DNA of 64,000 nt, taken from NCBI GenBank assembly GCA_052078155.1, contig JBQJBP010000002.1:372001-436000 (forward strand), in the 5' to 3' direction. Of the stretch, positions 25,871-34,652 are shown piece after piece. Both the position numbers and the translations under genes were made by a program. The stretch comes from CAXBMB01 sp052078155 (GTDB taxonomy: Bacteria; Pseudomonadota; Alphaproteobacteria; Kiloniellales; DSM-21159). Below the pieces are notes generated by a model. The model did not search any database and was not told the DNA's origin. It was given only the letters and a program-made list of their open reading frames with translations. Every line of letters starts with the position of its first letter. The first letter of the stretch is position 1.

Positions 25871-26518
25871 ATGACCTGTGTGATTATTGATTATGGTTCC
25901 GGCAACTTACGGTCCGCCCATAAGGCGCTGGAGCGGGCTGCGGCTGAACGGGGCCTGTCCTGCCCGGTATCTCTGGTCAGTAAGGCAGAAGATCTGCGTG
26001 CTGCGGATCGCATTGTTCTGCCAGGCGTGGGCGCTTTTGCAGACTGCAAGAAGGGGCTGCAGTCCCTGCCAGGCATGTGGGAGGCGCTGGAAGAGGAAGT
26101 CGTTCAGCGCGGCAAACCGATCCTGGGCATTTGCGTGGGCATGCAGCTGATGGCCAGTCGGGGTCTCGAACACGGTGAACATGACGGGTTCGGATGGATC
26201 CCGGGTGATGTGGTTGACCTGGAGCCTCAGGACAAACAGCTCAAAATCCCTCACATGGGCTGGAACAACCTGTCCTTTCCGACAGATCGGACCCATCCGG
26301 TCCTTGAAGGGGTCGCGGCGGGTTCCCATTGTTACTTTGTGCACAGTTATCATCTGAAGGCAGACAAGCCGGAGATGGTGCTGGCCCAGGTTGACTATGG
26401 GGGGGCCGTAACAGCGGCTGTGGGGCGTGACAATCTCTTTGCCACCCAGTTTCATCCTGAAAAATCTCAGGCCGCAGGACTGACTCTGCTGGGCAACTTC
26501 TTGGAATGGACTCCATGA
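25871..26518 (+). CDS. hisH: Imidazole glycerol phosphate synthase, glutaminase subunit
   Basis: 215 residues. Class I glutamine amidotransferase with the nucleophilic Cys in GICVGMQLMASRGLE and the catalytic His-Glu in FHPEKS; VLPGVGAFADC forms the oxyanion region. It supplies ammonia to HisF. The stop overlaps the start of the following acetyltransferase gene. A 200-base gap separates it from hisB. Confidence 0.96.
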   Translation: MTCVIIDYGSGNLRSAHKALERAAAERGLSCPVSLVSKAEDLRAADRIVLPGVGAFADCKKGLQSLPGMWEALEEEVVQRGKPILGICVGMQLMASRGLEHGEHDGFGWIPGDVVDLEPQDKQLKIPHMGWNNLSFPTDRTHPVLEGVAAGSHCYFVHSYHLKADKPEMVLAQVDYGGAVTAAVGRDNLFATQFHPEKSQAAGLTLLGNFLEWTP

Positions 26519-27135
26519 CCAATCATCTGCGCGATCTGCCGGTTGAAACTTCAGTTGAGTGCCTTGAGTCCTTTCAGGGCAGTGATCTCTATGACCTTTG
26601 CGATGCAGCCGACGCTGCAATCGTCGAAGGCGGGGGGTTCGGCTGGGTGAAACCTCCGGTACGCGAAATCATGGAGCGCTACTGGCAGGGTATTCTGATG
26701 GTGCCGGAACGGGAACTGGTGGTGGCACGTCTCGACGGGGTCATTGCCGGGTCCGCCCAGTTGCTCAAACCGGCCCCCAACAATGAAGCTGGCGGCCTGT
26801 GCGGGACCCTGACCACCTTCTTCATGGCACCCTGGGCCCGTGGCCATGGCCTGGGTCAGCGCATTGTCGAGGAAATCGAAAAGATTGCCTTTGAGCGCGG
26901 CCTGGAAGTTCTGAATCTGGATGTTCGGGAAAGCCAGCACTCGGCCATTCGCATGTATGACCGCATCGGCTATAAGCGCTGGGGTACCAACCCTCACTAC
27001 GCCAACATCAACGGAAAGTGGATGGCTGGGTTTTTCTATGCCAAGAGCCTGGTGCCTGCCGCTGACTCCGTTGCTGATTCCACCGTTGAAGAAGACAAAG
27101 CAGCAAAAGCGGAAAGTGAACCAGCCGAGGCCTGA
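26515..27135 (+). CDS. GNAT-family N-acetyltransferase inside the his cluster
   Basis: 206 residues from the ATG at 26515, whose ATGA overlaps the hisH stop; a second ATG lies three codons upstream. The acetyl-CoA loop is WARGHGLGQRIVEEIE, followed by the C-terminal strand VLNLDVRESQHSAIRMYDRIGYKRWG. The tail is an acidic, Ala-rich stretch. The acceptor is unknown. Coupling to hisH suggests co-expression with histidine synthesis, but no his enzyme of this type is known to me. Confidence 0.85.
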   Translation: MTNHLRDLPVETSVECLESFQGSDLYDLCDAADAAIVEGGGFGWVKPPVREIMERYWQGILMVPERELVVARLDGVIAGSAQLLKPAPNNEAGGLCGTLTTFFMAPWARGHGLGQRIVEEIEKIAFERGLEVLNLDVRESQHSAIRMYDRIGYKRWGTNPHYANINGKWMAGFFYAKSLVPAADSVADSTVEEDKAAKAESEPAEA

Positions 27136-27241
27136 GCCTCAGCGCATTGTTCTTTGTGCCGTTGCGCCGTTTTGACAGACACCGCCTGTTCCTGGTCGCT
27201 TCTGTGTGACCGGATATGACCTAAGAAAAGTTCTCAGACCC

Positions 27242-27976
27242 ATGATCTTGTTTCCTGCCATCGACCTGAAAGACGGCCAGGCCGTTCGCCTCCTGCGCGG
27301 CGAAATGGACAAAGCCACTGTCTTTAATGATAACCCGGCTGCGCAGGCCCGGGAGTTTGCCGATGCAGGGTTTTCCTGGATCCATCTGGTGGACCTCAAC
27401 GGCGCCTTTGCCGGCGAACCGGTAAACTCGGCAGCTGTGGAAGCCATCATCAAAGAAGTGAAGCTGCCGACACAGCTGGGGGGCGGCATTCGCAATCTGG
27501 AAACCGTGGAACGCTGGCTGACCCTGGGGGTTTCCCGGGTCATCCTGGGGACTGCTGCAGTAAAAGACCCGGACTTTGTGCGCGCTGCCTGCAAGGCCTT
27601 TCCGGGCCAGGTGGTGGTGGGCATTGATGCCAAAGGAGGCCGCGTGGCTGTGGAAGGCTGGGCGGAAGTCAGCGACCTGGAAGCGGTGGAGCTGGCCAAG
27701 CGCTTTGAAGATGCTGGTGTTTCGGCTCTGGTTTACACCGATATTGACCGGGATGGCGCTTTGCAAGGCTGTAACGTGCCGGCGACCGCTGCTCTGGCTG
27801 AGGCCATTTCCATCCCTGTGATTGCCTCTGGTGGTGTGGCCTCTCTGAATGACCTGACAGCGCTGCTGGCTGTGGCTGACAGTGGCATTGAAGGGGTCAT
27901 TTCAGGCCGCGCCATTTATGATGGTCGTCTGGATCCGGCAGAAGCCCTGGCTTTGCTGGCAGGAAACGCAGCATAA
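27242..27976 (+). CDS. hisA: ProFAR isomerase
   Basis: 244 residues, (beta/alpha)8 barrel. FPAIDLKDGQAVRLLRGE carries the first catalytic Asp, YTDIDRDGALQG the second, with phosphate-binding loops LGGGIRN and ASGGVASL. Isomerises N'-formimino-AICAR ribotide. Start at 27242 because the family begins with MILFPAIDL. Confidence 0.96.
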   Translation: MILFPAIDLKDGQAVRLLRGEMDKATVFNDNPAAQAREFADAGFSWIHLVDLNGAFAGEPVNSAAVEAIIKEVKLPTQLGGGIRNLETVERWLTLGVSRVILGTAAVKDPDFVRAACKAFPGQVVVGIDAKGGRVAVEGWAEVSDLEAVELAKRFEDAGVSALVYTDIDRDGALQGCNVPATAALAEAISIPVIASGGVASLNDLTALLAVADSGIEGVISGRAIYDGRLDPAEALALLAGNAA

Positions 27977-28028
27977 GGCAAAAGAGGCCAGCAGCAGGCC
28001 GACAAAAAGGGCCGCAAAGGAACAAACC

Positions 28029-28799
28029 ATGTTGAAGATGCGTATCATCCCCTGCCTGGATGTGAAGGACGGACGGGTCGTCAAAGGCGTCAACTTTGTC
28101 GGTCTGCGCGATGCCGGTGATCCGGTGGAGCAGGCCAAACTGTACGATGCGGCTGGAGCGGATGAACTCTGCTTCCTTGATATTACAGCCAGCCATGAAA
28201 ATCGCGGGATCATTCTGGATGTGGTGCGCGAGACCGCAGAACAGTGCTTCATGCCGCTGACCGTTGGCGGCGGCATTCGGGAACTGGAAGACATCCGCAA
28301 TCTGCTGCTGGCAGGTGCCGACAAGGTTTCGATCAACACAACCGCCGTTCACAACCCCGATTTTGTCCGCCAGGCAGCAGAGAAGTTTGGCAGCCAGTGC
28401 ATCGTCGTGGCCATCGATGCCAAGGAAGTGGCGGCAGGAAAGTATGAAGTTTTCACCCACGGGGGGCGCCGGGAAACGGGCCTGGATGCCGTGGACTGGG
28501 CCCGGCGCATGGTGTCGCTGGGTGCCGGAGAAATCCTGCTCACCTCCATGGACCGGGATGGCACGCGACAGGGCTTTAACCTGTCCCTGACCCGGGCTGT
28601 CGCTGACGCCGTCAGCGTACCGGTCATTGCCTCCGGCGGAGTGGGCAATCTGCAGCATCTGGTTGAAGGGGTGACCGAAGGCCATGCGACGGCCGTTCTG
28701 GCCGCATCCATTTTCCATTTCGGCGATCACACCATTGCCGAGGCCAAGGAAGTCATGTCTGCCGCCGGCATTCCCATGCGGCCTGTGGCTTCAGCCTGA
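28029..28799 (+). CDS. hisF: Imidazole glycerol phosphate synthase, cyclase subunit
   Basis: 256 residues. IIPCLDVKDGRVVKGVNF holds the first catalytic Asp, LTSMDRDGTRQGFN the second, with VGGGIRELED and ASGGVGNLQH loops. Combines ProFAR-derived substrate with HisH ammonia to form IGP and AICAR. Start at 28029, preceded by AAAGGAACAAACC. Confidence 0.97.
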   Translation: MLKMRIIPCLDVKDGRVVKGVNFVGLRDAGDPVEQAKLYDAAGADELCFLDITASHENRGIILDVVRETAEQCFMPLTVGGGIRELEDIRNLLLAGADKVSINTTAVHNPDFVRQAAEKFGSQCIVVAIDAKEVAAGKYEVFTHGGRRETGLDAVDWARRMVSLGAGEILLTSMDRDGTRQGFNLSLTRAVADAVSVPVIASGGVGNLQHLVEGVTEGHATAVLAASIFHFGDHTIAEAKEVMSAAGIPMRPVASA

Positions 28800-28844
28800 T
28801 ATCCGCCAAAGACACCTCTGCCCGATAAAAGAAAGACACCAGAA

Positions 28845-29222
28845 ATGACCGATCAGCAAAGTCAAGATGACCTGTTTGCCAGCGGTGAAGTGACGACCGG
28901 TGATCTGGCTGTGCTGGACCGGCTTTATCGGGTGATCCTGACCCGTCGCGGGGCAGACCCCACCAGCTCTCATACGGCCAAGCTCTTTTTCAAAGGCACC
29001 GACAAGATCGCCCAGAAAGTGGGTGAAGAAGCCGTGGAAACGGTGATTGAGGCGATTAAAGGGGACAAAGAAGGTCTGGTTTCTGAGTCCGCTGATTTGC
29101 TTTATCACCTGCTGGTGCTTTGGGCCGATCAGGGCGTACAGCCTGCCGAAATCTGGACCAAGCTCAGTGAGCGCGAAGGCATTTCCGGCGTGGCGGAAAA
29201 AGCCGCCCGTCCACCGGAGTAA
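28845..29222 (+). CDS. hisE: Phosphoribosyl-ATP pyrophosphatase
   Basis: 125 residues, the stand-alone HisE form. Hydrolyses PR-ATP to PR-AMP. The MazG-like helices hold KVGEEAVETVIEAIKGD and SESADLLYHLLVLWAD, with the Glu/Asp residues that bind magnesium. Last gene of the cluster; hisG, hisD, hisI and hisC are not in the window. Confidence 0.95.
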   Translation: MTDQQSQDDLFASGEVTTGDLAVLDRLYRVILTRRGADPTSSHTAKLFFKGTDKIAQKVGEEAVETVIEAIKGDKEGLVSESADLLYHLLVLWADQGVQPAEIWTKLSEREGISGVAEKAARPPE

Positions 29223-29268
29223 CAGCGGGCCTTGTTATCTGGACGTTCAGGATCATCTGGATGCTAAG

Positions 29269-29285
29269 GCGACGCCCTGCGTCGC
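29269..29285 (+). terminator. Possible terminator after hisE
   Basis: GCGACGC (29269-29275) and GCGTCGC (29279-29285) form a 7-bp GC stem with a 3-base loop between convergent hisE and the HxlR gene. No T-run follows, so confidence is low. Confidence 0.35.
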
Positions 29286-29301
29286 TGTCCTGATCATGCC
29301 G

Positions 29302-29754
29302 TCAGTCAGGGTTTTTCCGGTCGTAAGAACGGCGGGCAGCCCTGATCTCTTCAATAGTCTGATCTGACCAGTCAATTAAAGCTAAAATGGGCGGCAACAG
29401 CGATTGGCCCAGCGGGGTCAGGGCGTACTCCACTTTTGGAGGTATGACCGGATAGACCCTGCGGGAGACCAGACCGTCCCGTTCCAGCTGACGCAAGGTC
29501 TGGGTCAGCATGCGCTGGGAGATGTCCCCGATCTCACGCTTCAGCTCCCCAAACCGCAGGGTGCCGCTGGCCAGGGACGTGATGACCAGAAAACTCCATT
29601 TGTCTCCGATCCGGTCCAGCACATCGCGCACGGGGCATAATGTGTCTTCCACACTTTTTTTAGCCGCTTTTTGGTGCCTTTTTTGAGAAGGCCGCTCGGG
29701 TATTGTTCTGTTTGAAGCTTGTCCGGGTTTCTCCGAAAAATCTTTTCTTTCCAT
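29302..29754 (-). CDS. HxlR-family transcriptional regulator
   Basis: 150 residues. A basic N-terminal extension of about 35 residues precedes the winged-helix domain: CPVRDVLDRIGDKWSFLVI (conserved Cys), LRFGELKREIGDISQRMLTQTLRQLERDGLV and TPLGQSLLP. Divergent from an NAD(P)H-binding oxidoreductase gene, the same pairing as E. coli ytfH and qorB (ytfG), so it probably controls that gene, possibly through the cysteine. Confidence 0.9.
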   Translation of the reverse strand: MERKDFSEKPGQASNRTIPERPSQKRHQKAAKKSVEDTLCPVRDVLDRIGDKWSFLVITSLASGTLRFGELKREIGDISQRMLTQTLRQLERDGLVSRRVYPVIPPKVEYALTPLGQSLLPPILALIDWSDQTIEEIRAARRSYDRKNPD

Positions 29755-29799
29755 GCGGTTGCCTTGATTTCTCTTACTTTAACTGCACATCGCAATGAC

Positions 29800-29817
29800 G
29801 GTTACCCGGCAGTAACC
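29800..29817. promoter_or_regulatory. Inverted repeat, candidate HxlR operator 1
   Basis: GGTTAC (29800-29805) and GTAACC (29812-29817) are perfect inverted arms with a 6-base spacer, 46 bases upstream of the HxlR gene start, well placed for autoregulation. Confidence 0.45.
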
Positions 29818-29888
29818 GAGGCAGCCCGTGCACCCTGAGGCAGCCAGCCGTGCCGTCTTAACCCCGAAGTTTGAGGGCCTATCTTCCT

Positions 29889-29911
29889 CTTAGTTACTTT
29901 TCAGAACTAAG
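29889..29911. promoter_or_regulatory. Inverted repeat, candidate HxlR operator 2
   Basis: CTTAGTT (29889-29895) and AACTAAG (29905-29911) are perfect 7-base arms with a 9-base spacer, ending 15 bases before the oxidoreductase ATG. Position suits repression of that gene. Confidence 0.5.
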
Positions 29912-29926
29912 GTAAGGAAGTGAACC

Positions 29927-30790
29927 ATGATTGCGATCACAGGCGCAAGCGGCCAGTTGGGCCGTCTGGTGGCGGAAGGGCTGCTGAATGAGGTGGAAAA
30001 CCCACAAGACGTTGTGCTGACCCTGCGAAATCCGGACAAGGTCAAGGACCTGGCGGCCAGGGGGGCTTTGGTCCGGGCAGCTGACTTCAATGATCCCATT
30101 TCTCTTCCGCAGGCCTATGACGGGGTGGAAACCCTGCTGATCATCTCCGGTGATGCACCGGTGGAGCCGCGAACAATCCAGCATCGAAATGCCGTGGCTG
30201 CGGCGAAGGCCTCTGGTGTCCGGCGGGTGGTCTACACCTCCTTTACCGACGCACAGGCCGACAGCCCTTTCAGCTTTTCAGCCATTCATGCCGATACGGA
30301 GGCGGCGCTGAAAGACAGTGGTTTGTCTTACAGCATTCTCAGAAACAACAGCTATATGGACATGATCCTGATGTCTTTGCCGGTGGCACAGGAAATGGGG
30401 GTGTTTGCTCAGCCGTCCGGTCAGGGAAAGGTGGCGCTGGTCAGCCGTCGGGACCTGGCCCGTGCGACGGTTCAGGTTTTGCGGCAGGAAACCTTGGAAA
30501 ACCACGTCTATCATCTGGATGGTCCGGCCTTGCTGACCGGTCAGGATATTGCAGATCACCTGTCCGAGGCTCTCGGTAAACCCATCCGCTTTATCGACAT
30601 GCCCCGGGCAGACTATGAAGAGCTGTTGGCGGACAAGGGCCTGCCCGCCTTTATGGCCGAAGCTCTTGGAGGGCTTTTTGAGGCGGTGAAAGCCGGGCGA
30701 CTGGCCAGCCAATCGGAGGATCTGGAGCAGCTGTTGAGCGAAAAGCCGATGACCCTGGAGAGGTTTTTGGCCGACAGTCTGGCTGCCTGA
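29927..30790 (+). CDS. NAD(P)H-binding oxidoreductase, NmrA/QorB-like
   Basis: 287 residues. Atypical short-chain dehydrogenase fold: nucleotide loop ITGASGQLGRLVAEGLL, then RNPDKVKDLAARGALVRAA and RRVVYTSFTD, and a C-terminal region of the QorB type (SYSILRNNSYMDMIL). E. coli QorB reduces quinones with NADPH. Divergent from an HxlR regulator with inverted repeats between them. Confidence 0.86.
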   Translation: MIAITGASGQLGRLVAEGLLNEVENPQDVVLTLRNPDKVKDLAARGALVRAADFNDPISLPQAYDGVETLLIISGDAPVEPRTIQHRNAVAAAKASGVRRVVYTSFTDAQADSPFSFSAIHADTEAALKDSGLSYSILRNNSYMDMILMSLPVAQEMGVFAQPSGQGKVALVSRRDLARATVQVLRQETLENHVYHLDGPALLTGQDIADHLSEALGKPIRFIDMPRADYEELLADKGLPAFMAEALGGLFEAVKAGRLASQSEDLEQLLSEKPMTLERFLADSLAA

Positions 30791-31061
30791 CCCGCGTGTC
30801 TTTCCCAACGGGATCTGGAGGGCGGCAGAGCAGGACGTCGCCCTTCATCCCATTGTGTAAGCTACAAGATCAAAGCGGGGCCGGAGAAAGCCAGAAGTCG
30901 CGAAACACCCCTTAAGTTGCTGGGGATGTCTAACCCGGGGCTGGCGGAAAAGACCTGCGACTGTTGAAAGGCTTGACCGACCTGCCTGGCTGTCGCTCTA
31001 TGGCTGAAACGCAACAGGATTGTTTTTGCAATCGAGATCGGAACAGGAAAGAGCTTCAGGC

Positions 31062-31430
31062 ATGGCCTACGACGACCAGAACATCTTTGCCAAAATTCTG
31101 CGGGGTGAAATTCCCTGTAACAAAGTCTACGAAGATGACTTTGCCCTGGCGTTTCATGACATTGCGCCTCAGGCTCCCACCCATGTGCTGGTTATCCCCA
31201 AAGGTCCTTATGTTTCGGCGGATGACTTTTCAGCCACTGCCAGCGACGCAGAAATCGCCGGTTTCTTCCGGGCCGTTGGCAAGGTTGCCCGCGATTTGGG
31301 TGCGGTGGAGGCTGGTTACCGTATTCTGGCCAATCATGGGGCCGATGCCCATCAGGAAGTGCCTCATTTCCATATGCATGTTTTTGCAGGCAAAGATCTC
31401 GGTCGGATGATCAAGCCCATCGACAAGTAG
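31062..31430 (+). CDS. HIT (histidine triad) family protein
   Basis: 122 residues from the ATG at 31062. IFAKILRGEIPCNKVYEDD and HVLVIPKGPY are typical of the HINT branch, and EVPHFHMHVFAGKD holds the H-x-H-x-H catalytic triad. HINT proteins hydrolyse nucleoside phosphoramidates such as aminoacyl-adenylates. It ends at an intrinsic terminator. Confidence 0.93.
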   Translation: MAYDDQNIFAKILRGEIPCNKVYEDDFALAFHDIAPQAPTHVLVIPKGPYVSADDFSATASDAEIAGFFRAVGKVARDLGAVEAGYRILANHGADAHQEVPHFHMHVFAGKDLGRMIKPIDK

Positions 31431-31465
31431 TCTTTTGACCAGCTAGTCATTTGGCACTGTTTATG

Positions 31466-31506
31466 AACCGCCCTTACTGCCAGACCGGCGGTTTGGGCGG
31501 TTTTTT
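31466..31506 (+). terminator. Intrinsic terminator of the HIT gene
   Basis: AACCGCCC (31466-31473) and GGGCGGTT (31495-31502) form the stem, followed by TTTTTTT on the plus strand, 36 bases after the HIT stop. Confidence 0.85.
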
Positions 31507-31672
31507 TGATGGCAATGTCCGAACGTCTGGGAAGGAAACGCCGGTGGCGACTATCTGCTTTACAGCCGATGCTGAAATCCATGGACCATTTCCGCAAAGG
31601 AGCCGGTAGATCCTTCGCCTGATTTTATGGTTAAGTGGACCTTGCAGGTCCTTTTCCAGGTGGAGATTTCTG

Positions 31673-33073
31673 ATGCACAGAGTTCAAAAGCTTGTTGTTT
31701 CTGCAGCCGTCTGTCTGGGGCTGACGGCCCTTTCCACCAGTCTGGGGTGGGCGCAGGAACCCAAGCCTGAGCAGATCCTCTTTACCAATGTGCACGTCTT
31801 TGACGGCATTCAGGAAAAGCGCCTGGAAAACGCCAGTGTTCTGGTTGAAGGCAATCTGATCAAGAGCATCTCCACCGATCCCATTGATGCACCGGAGGCC
31901 CGGAAAATCGATGGTGGCGGACGGACCCTGACCCCCGGCTTTATTGAAAACCACGCGCACCTGATGCTGCCCGGGCCGACGCTCCCGGCAATGGAAGCCA
32001 ACAGTACCTGGGAAGATCTGGCCATTCACGGCTCGCGGATGGCCGGCATGTACCTGATGCAGGGGTTTACCACCGTGCGTGATGCAGGTGGCGCCAATGG
32101 GGGCCTGCGGCGGGCCATAGATGCCGGGCAAATACCCGGTCCCCGGCACTACGCTTCCGGCGCCTTTCTCAGCACCCGCGGCGGGCATGCTGATTTTGCC
32201 AATTTCACTGCACCCGTTGGCCAGACATCCAATTTCAGTCGTTTGAACATGGCGCAGGAAGTGGACAGTGTGGGCGATGTTAAGAAATTTGCCCGCAACA
32301 ACTTCCGGATGGGCGCAACCCAGCTGAAATACATGCAGTCCGGTGGCGTTGTGTCGGCCTTTGACCCCTGGCAACTTCTGGCCGGGTCGCCTGAAGAACT
32401 GGCGGCCGCTGTTCAGGTGGCCGAGACCTACGGCAGCTACGTGATGGCTCACTCTTATCGCAAAGAAGCGATCCTGGCGGCCCTGGAAGCGGGGGTGAAA
32501 TCCATCGAACACGGCTTCATGTTTGACTGTGAGATCTCTGACCTGATGCAGGAGAAGGGCGCTTACATCACCACCAACCTGACTGCTTTTGACCCGGGGC
32601 TCCTCGACATTCCGGCGGTGCGTGATGTGCCGTCGAGTTACGCCAAAGCCGTGTCTGCCAGTGCCGCCTTTGAGAACTACATCGACAATATGAAATCCTG
32701 CCCGGCGCCCCGCGGATTTCATACCGACTGTGTGGGCTCCGTAGAGGCCTGCAACATTCAGATCGCTTACGAAAAGCACCTCAATCATGAGTTCTTTGGT
32801 GCTCATGCCTCCCTGGTGGCCATGACATCGGTCGGCGGTGAAATTGCGGCGCTTTCCGGGGATTTCACCAACCCCTATACCGCTGGAAAACTGGGGGTGA
32901 TTGAAGAAGGAGCCTATGCGGACCTGCTGATAATGGATGGCAATCCGCTTGAAGACTTTTCAGTCGTTGGTACGGGAGACAAGTGGTTCGGCGCGGATCC
33001 GCGGCCGGACAGCCCGGAGACAATCCGGATCATCATGAAAGACGGTGTGATCTACAAAAACACGCTGAAGTAA
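31673..33073 (+). CDS. Secreted metal-dependent amidohydrolase
   Basis: 466 residues. A signal peptide (LVVSAAVCLGLTALS, cleavage about AWA-like LGWAQ) targets it to the periplasm. The amidohydrolase domain has the H-x-H in ENHAHLM, the carboxylated Lys in TQLKYMQSG, His in VMAHSYR and IEHGFM, and a later Asp in GFHTDCVGS. This is the imidazolonepropionase/prolidase-like branch that includes bacterial Xaa-Pro dipeptidases and secondary-amine hydrolases; substrate undecided. The small DUF3299 gene follows by 16 bases. Confidence 0.85.
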   Translation: MHRVQKLVVSAAVCLGLTALSTSLGWAQEPKPEQILFTNVHVFDGIQEKRLENASVLVEGNLIKSISTDPIDAPEARKIDGGGRTLTPGFIENHAHLMLPGPTLPAMEANSTWEDLAIHGSRMAGMYLMQGFTTVRDAGGANGGLRRAIDAGQIPGPRHYASGAFLSTRGGHADFANFTAPVGQTSNFSRLNMAQEVDSVGDVKKFARNNFRMGATQLKYMQSGGVVSAFDPWQLLAGSPEELAAAVQVAETYGSYVMAHSYRKEAILAALEAGVKSIEHGFMFDCEISDLMQEKGAYITTNLTAFDPGLLDIPAVRDVPSSYAKAVSASAAFENYIDNMKSCPAPRGFHTDCVGSVEACNIQIAYEKHLNHEFFGAHASLVAMTSVGGEIAALSGDFTNPYTAGKLGVIEEGAYADLLIMDGNPLEDFSVVGTGDKWFGADPRPDSPETIRIIMKDGVIYKNTLK

Positions 33074-33089
33074 CCGAGGGATTCTCGCT

Positions 33090-33860
33090 TTGTTTGACCG
33101 AAACGTCTTTATGCGCTGTGGCGCGGCGGTTGCCGGGGTTCTGTTGGCACTGTCCTTTGCCTCGTCGTCTCGGGCCGTGGAGATTTCCTGGGAGGATTTG
33201 CCGGATGAGTCGGTACAGTCCTATGAAGACCCTTATCGTGATCTGAATTACGATCAGATCAGCGCTTTGCGAACCATGTCCCGTGTGGCCGATGCTCTGA
33301 AGTCAGATGATCTGCCGGCAGAAGCCCGGCCCCGGCTGGAAACTCAGCGGGAGGAGGCCGTGGCGTTCCTGCAGTCCCAGGGTCTGGACGCGGACTGGTT
33401 GATTTCCCAGCGCTGGGTGGTGGCGGAGCGTCGACGGCGGGCCTGGAGTGACGGCAATCCGGCTCTGGACGGCAGTGAAGCCACTTTGTCAGGTTATATC
33501 ATTCCTGCTGCGCCTGATGCGGAGGGACGGCCAACGGCTTACCTGGTGCCGGAGCGGGGCATGTGCAGCCATGTGCCTCCGCCACCGCCAAATCAGCTTC
33601 TGCGCCTGGTGTTTGAAGAGCCCTGGCGACCGCGCTTTTTTTACCAGCCGGTTAAGGTAACCGGGCGGCTGGAGATCGACCCCTCTCAACGGGTGATGCA
33701 GGTGCTGGACGGGCCTGTCAGAATGGCCTCAACCTTTCGCCTCGATGTGGCGGGAGTCACTGAGTTAACCGCAGAAAAACAAGCGTCCGAAGACCGTCGC
33801 AGTGCGTCGCCAATTCAGCCTCTTTCGTCCGGCGGAAAGACGGGTGGAGTCAGTAATTAG
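33090..33860 (+). CDS. DUF3299 secreted protein
   Basis: 256 residues with a TTG start; an ATG seven codons later (33111) also keeps the signal sequence (GAAVAGVLLALSFASSSRAVE). The DUF3299 motif is CSHVPPPPPNQLLRLV after a GYIIPAAPDAEG strand. Function of the family is unknown; several members are exported and the Cys/His near the proline run may bind metal. Probably an operon with the amidohydrolase upstream. Confidence 0.78.
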   Translation: MFDRNVFMRCGAAVAGVLLALSFASSSRAVEISWEDLPDESVQSYEDPYRDLNYDQISALRTMSRVADALKSDDLPAEARPRLETQREEAVAFLQSQGLDADWLISQRWVVAERRRRAWSDGNPALDGSEATLSGYIIPAAPDAEGRPTAYLVPERGMCSHVPPPPPNQLLRLVFEEPWRPRFFYQPVKVTGRLEIDPSQRVMQVLDGPVRMASTFRLDVAGVTELTAEKQASEDRRSASPIQPLSSGGKTGGVSN

Positions 33861-33926
33861 TCACAAGTATCTATCGATTTATCAGGCAGTTACAGCGACT
33901 CTGGGCACGAACTCTCGGATCTGCAG

Positions 33927-34652
33927 TCAGCTGTAATCCTGGATTGATCGTCCGCTGACCTGAGACCAGACCATGGTTTCATCCGCCAGCATGGTAAGGG
34001 CCATTCTGGCGGCCTGCCGGGGACTCATGGCGATCTCCAGGTTCCTGTCGATACCGGCGGTTTCATACATGGCCGTATCAATCTTCCCCGGATAAAACCC
34101 CATGACCCTGACGCCCTGCGGCGCGCATTCGGCTTCCAGGCAGCCGGTGAACCCCCGGATGGCCCATTTGGAAGCGGAATAGACTGAAATGGATTTGCGG
34201 CAGTAGAGGGCCCCTGTGGAGACCACGTTCAGGACGGTGCCTCTTTTGCGGTCAAGCATGCCGGGCAACAGCCGGTGGGTCATCAGCATGGTCCCCCGGG
34301 TGTTGGTATCGAGGACCGCCTGGATGTCAGCGGTGCTGTAGTCCGCAAAGTCCCCTTCCAGCCAGATCCCGGCGTTGTTGATCAGGCCCCAGACCGGCCC
34401 GTGATCTCTTTCAATCTGATCTGTGACAGTGGATATGGCGTCGGGATCTGCGACATCCAGGGCGTATCCGGGCAGGCCCAGTTCCTGGGCGAGGGCTGCC
34501 ACCTTCTCCGGACTACGGCCCGTCAGGATCGGGTCGTAGCCAGAAGACGCCAGCTCCTGTGCCAGGGCGAGGCCCAGACCACTTGTCGCGCCGGTGATGA
34601 TGAGGGGTTTGTTGCCGGATGCTGTACTCATGGGGTCGGTTTCACTCACCAT
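33927..34652 (-). CDS. Short-chain dehydrogenase/reductase
   Basis: 241 residues. Classical SDR: TGATSGLGLALAQEL coenzyme loop, NNAGIW, catalytic Ser in VSTGALY and Tyr-x-x-x-Lys in YSASK. The start overlaps the end of the sodium-channel gene by 11 bases, so the two are translationally coupled; a second ATG is at 34631. Substrate unknown. Confidence 0.9.
   Translation of the reverse strand: MVSETDPMSTASGNKPLIITGATSGLGLALAQELASSGYDPILTGRSPEKVAALAQELGLPGYALDVADPDAISTVTDQIERDHGPVWGLINNAGIWLEGDFADYSTADIQAVLDTNTRGTMLMTHRLLPGMLDRKRGTVLNVVSTGALYCRKSISVYSASKWAIRGFTGCLEAECAPQGVRVMGFYPGKIDTAMYETAGIDRNLEIAMSPRQAARMALTMLADETMVWSQVSGRSIQDYS

Noticed and set aside
31631..31640. TTAAGTGGAC ahead of the amidohydrolase, as a further repeat copy
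   Set aside because: Only the ten-base end matches; none of the inner blocks follow, so it is not counted as a copy.
31631..32806. 391-codon minus-strand frame opposite the amidohydrolase
   Set aside because: The plus-strand gene has a signal peptide and all metal ligands; the reverse frame has no recognisable motif.
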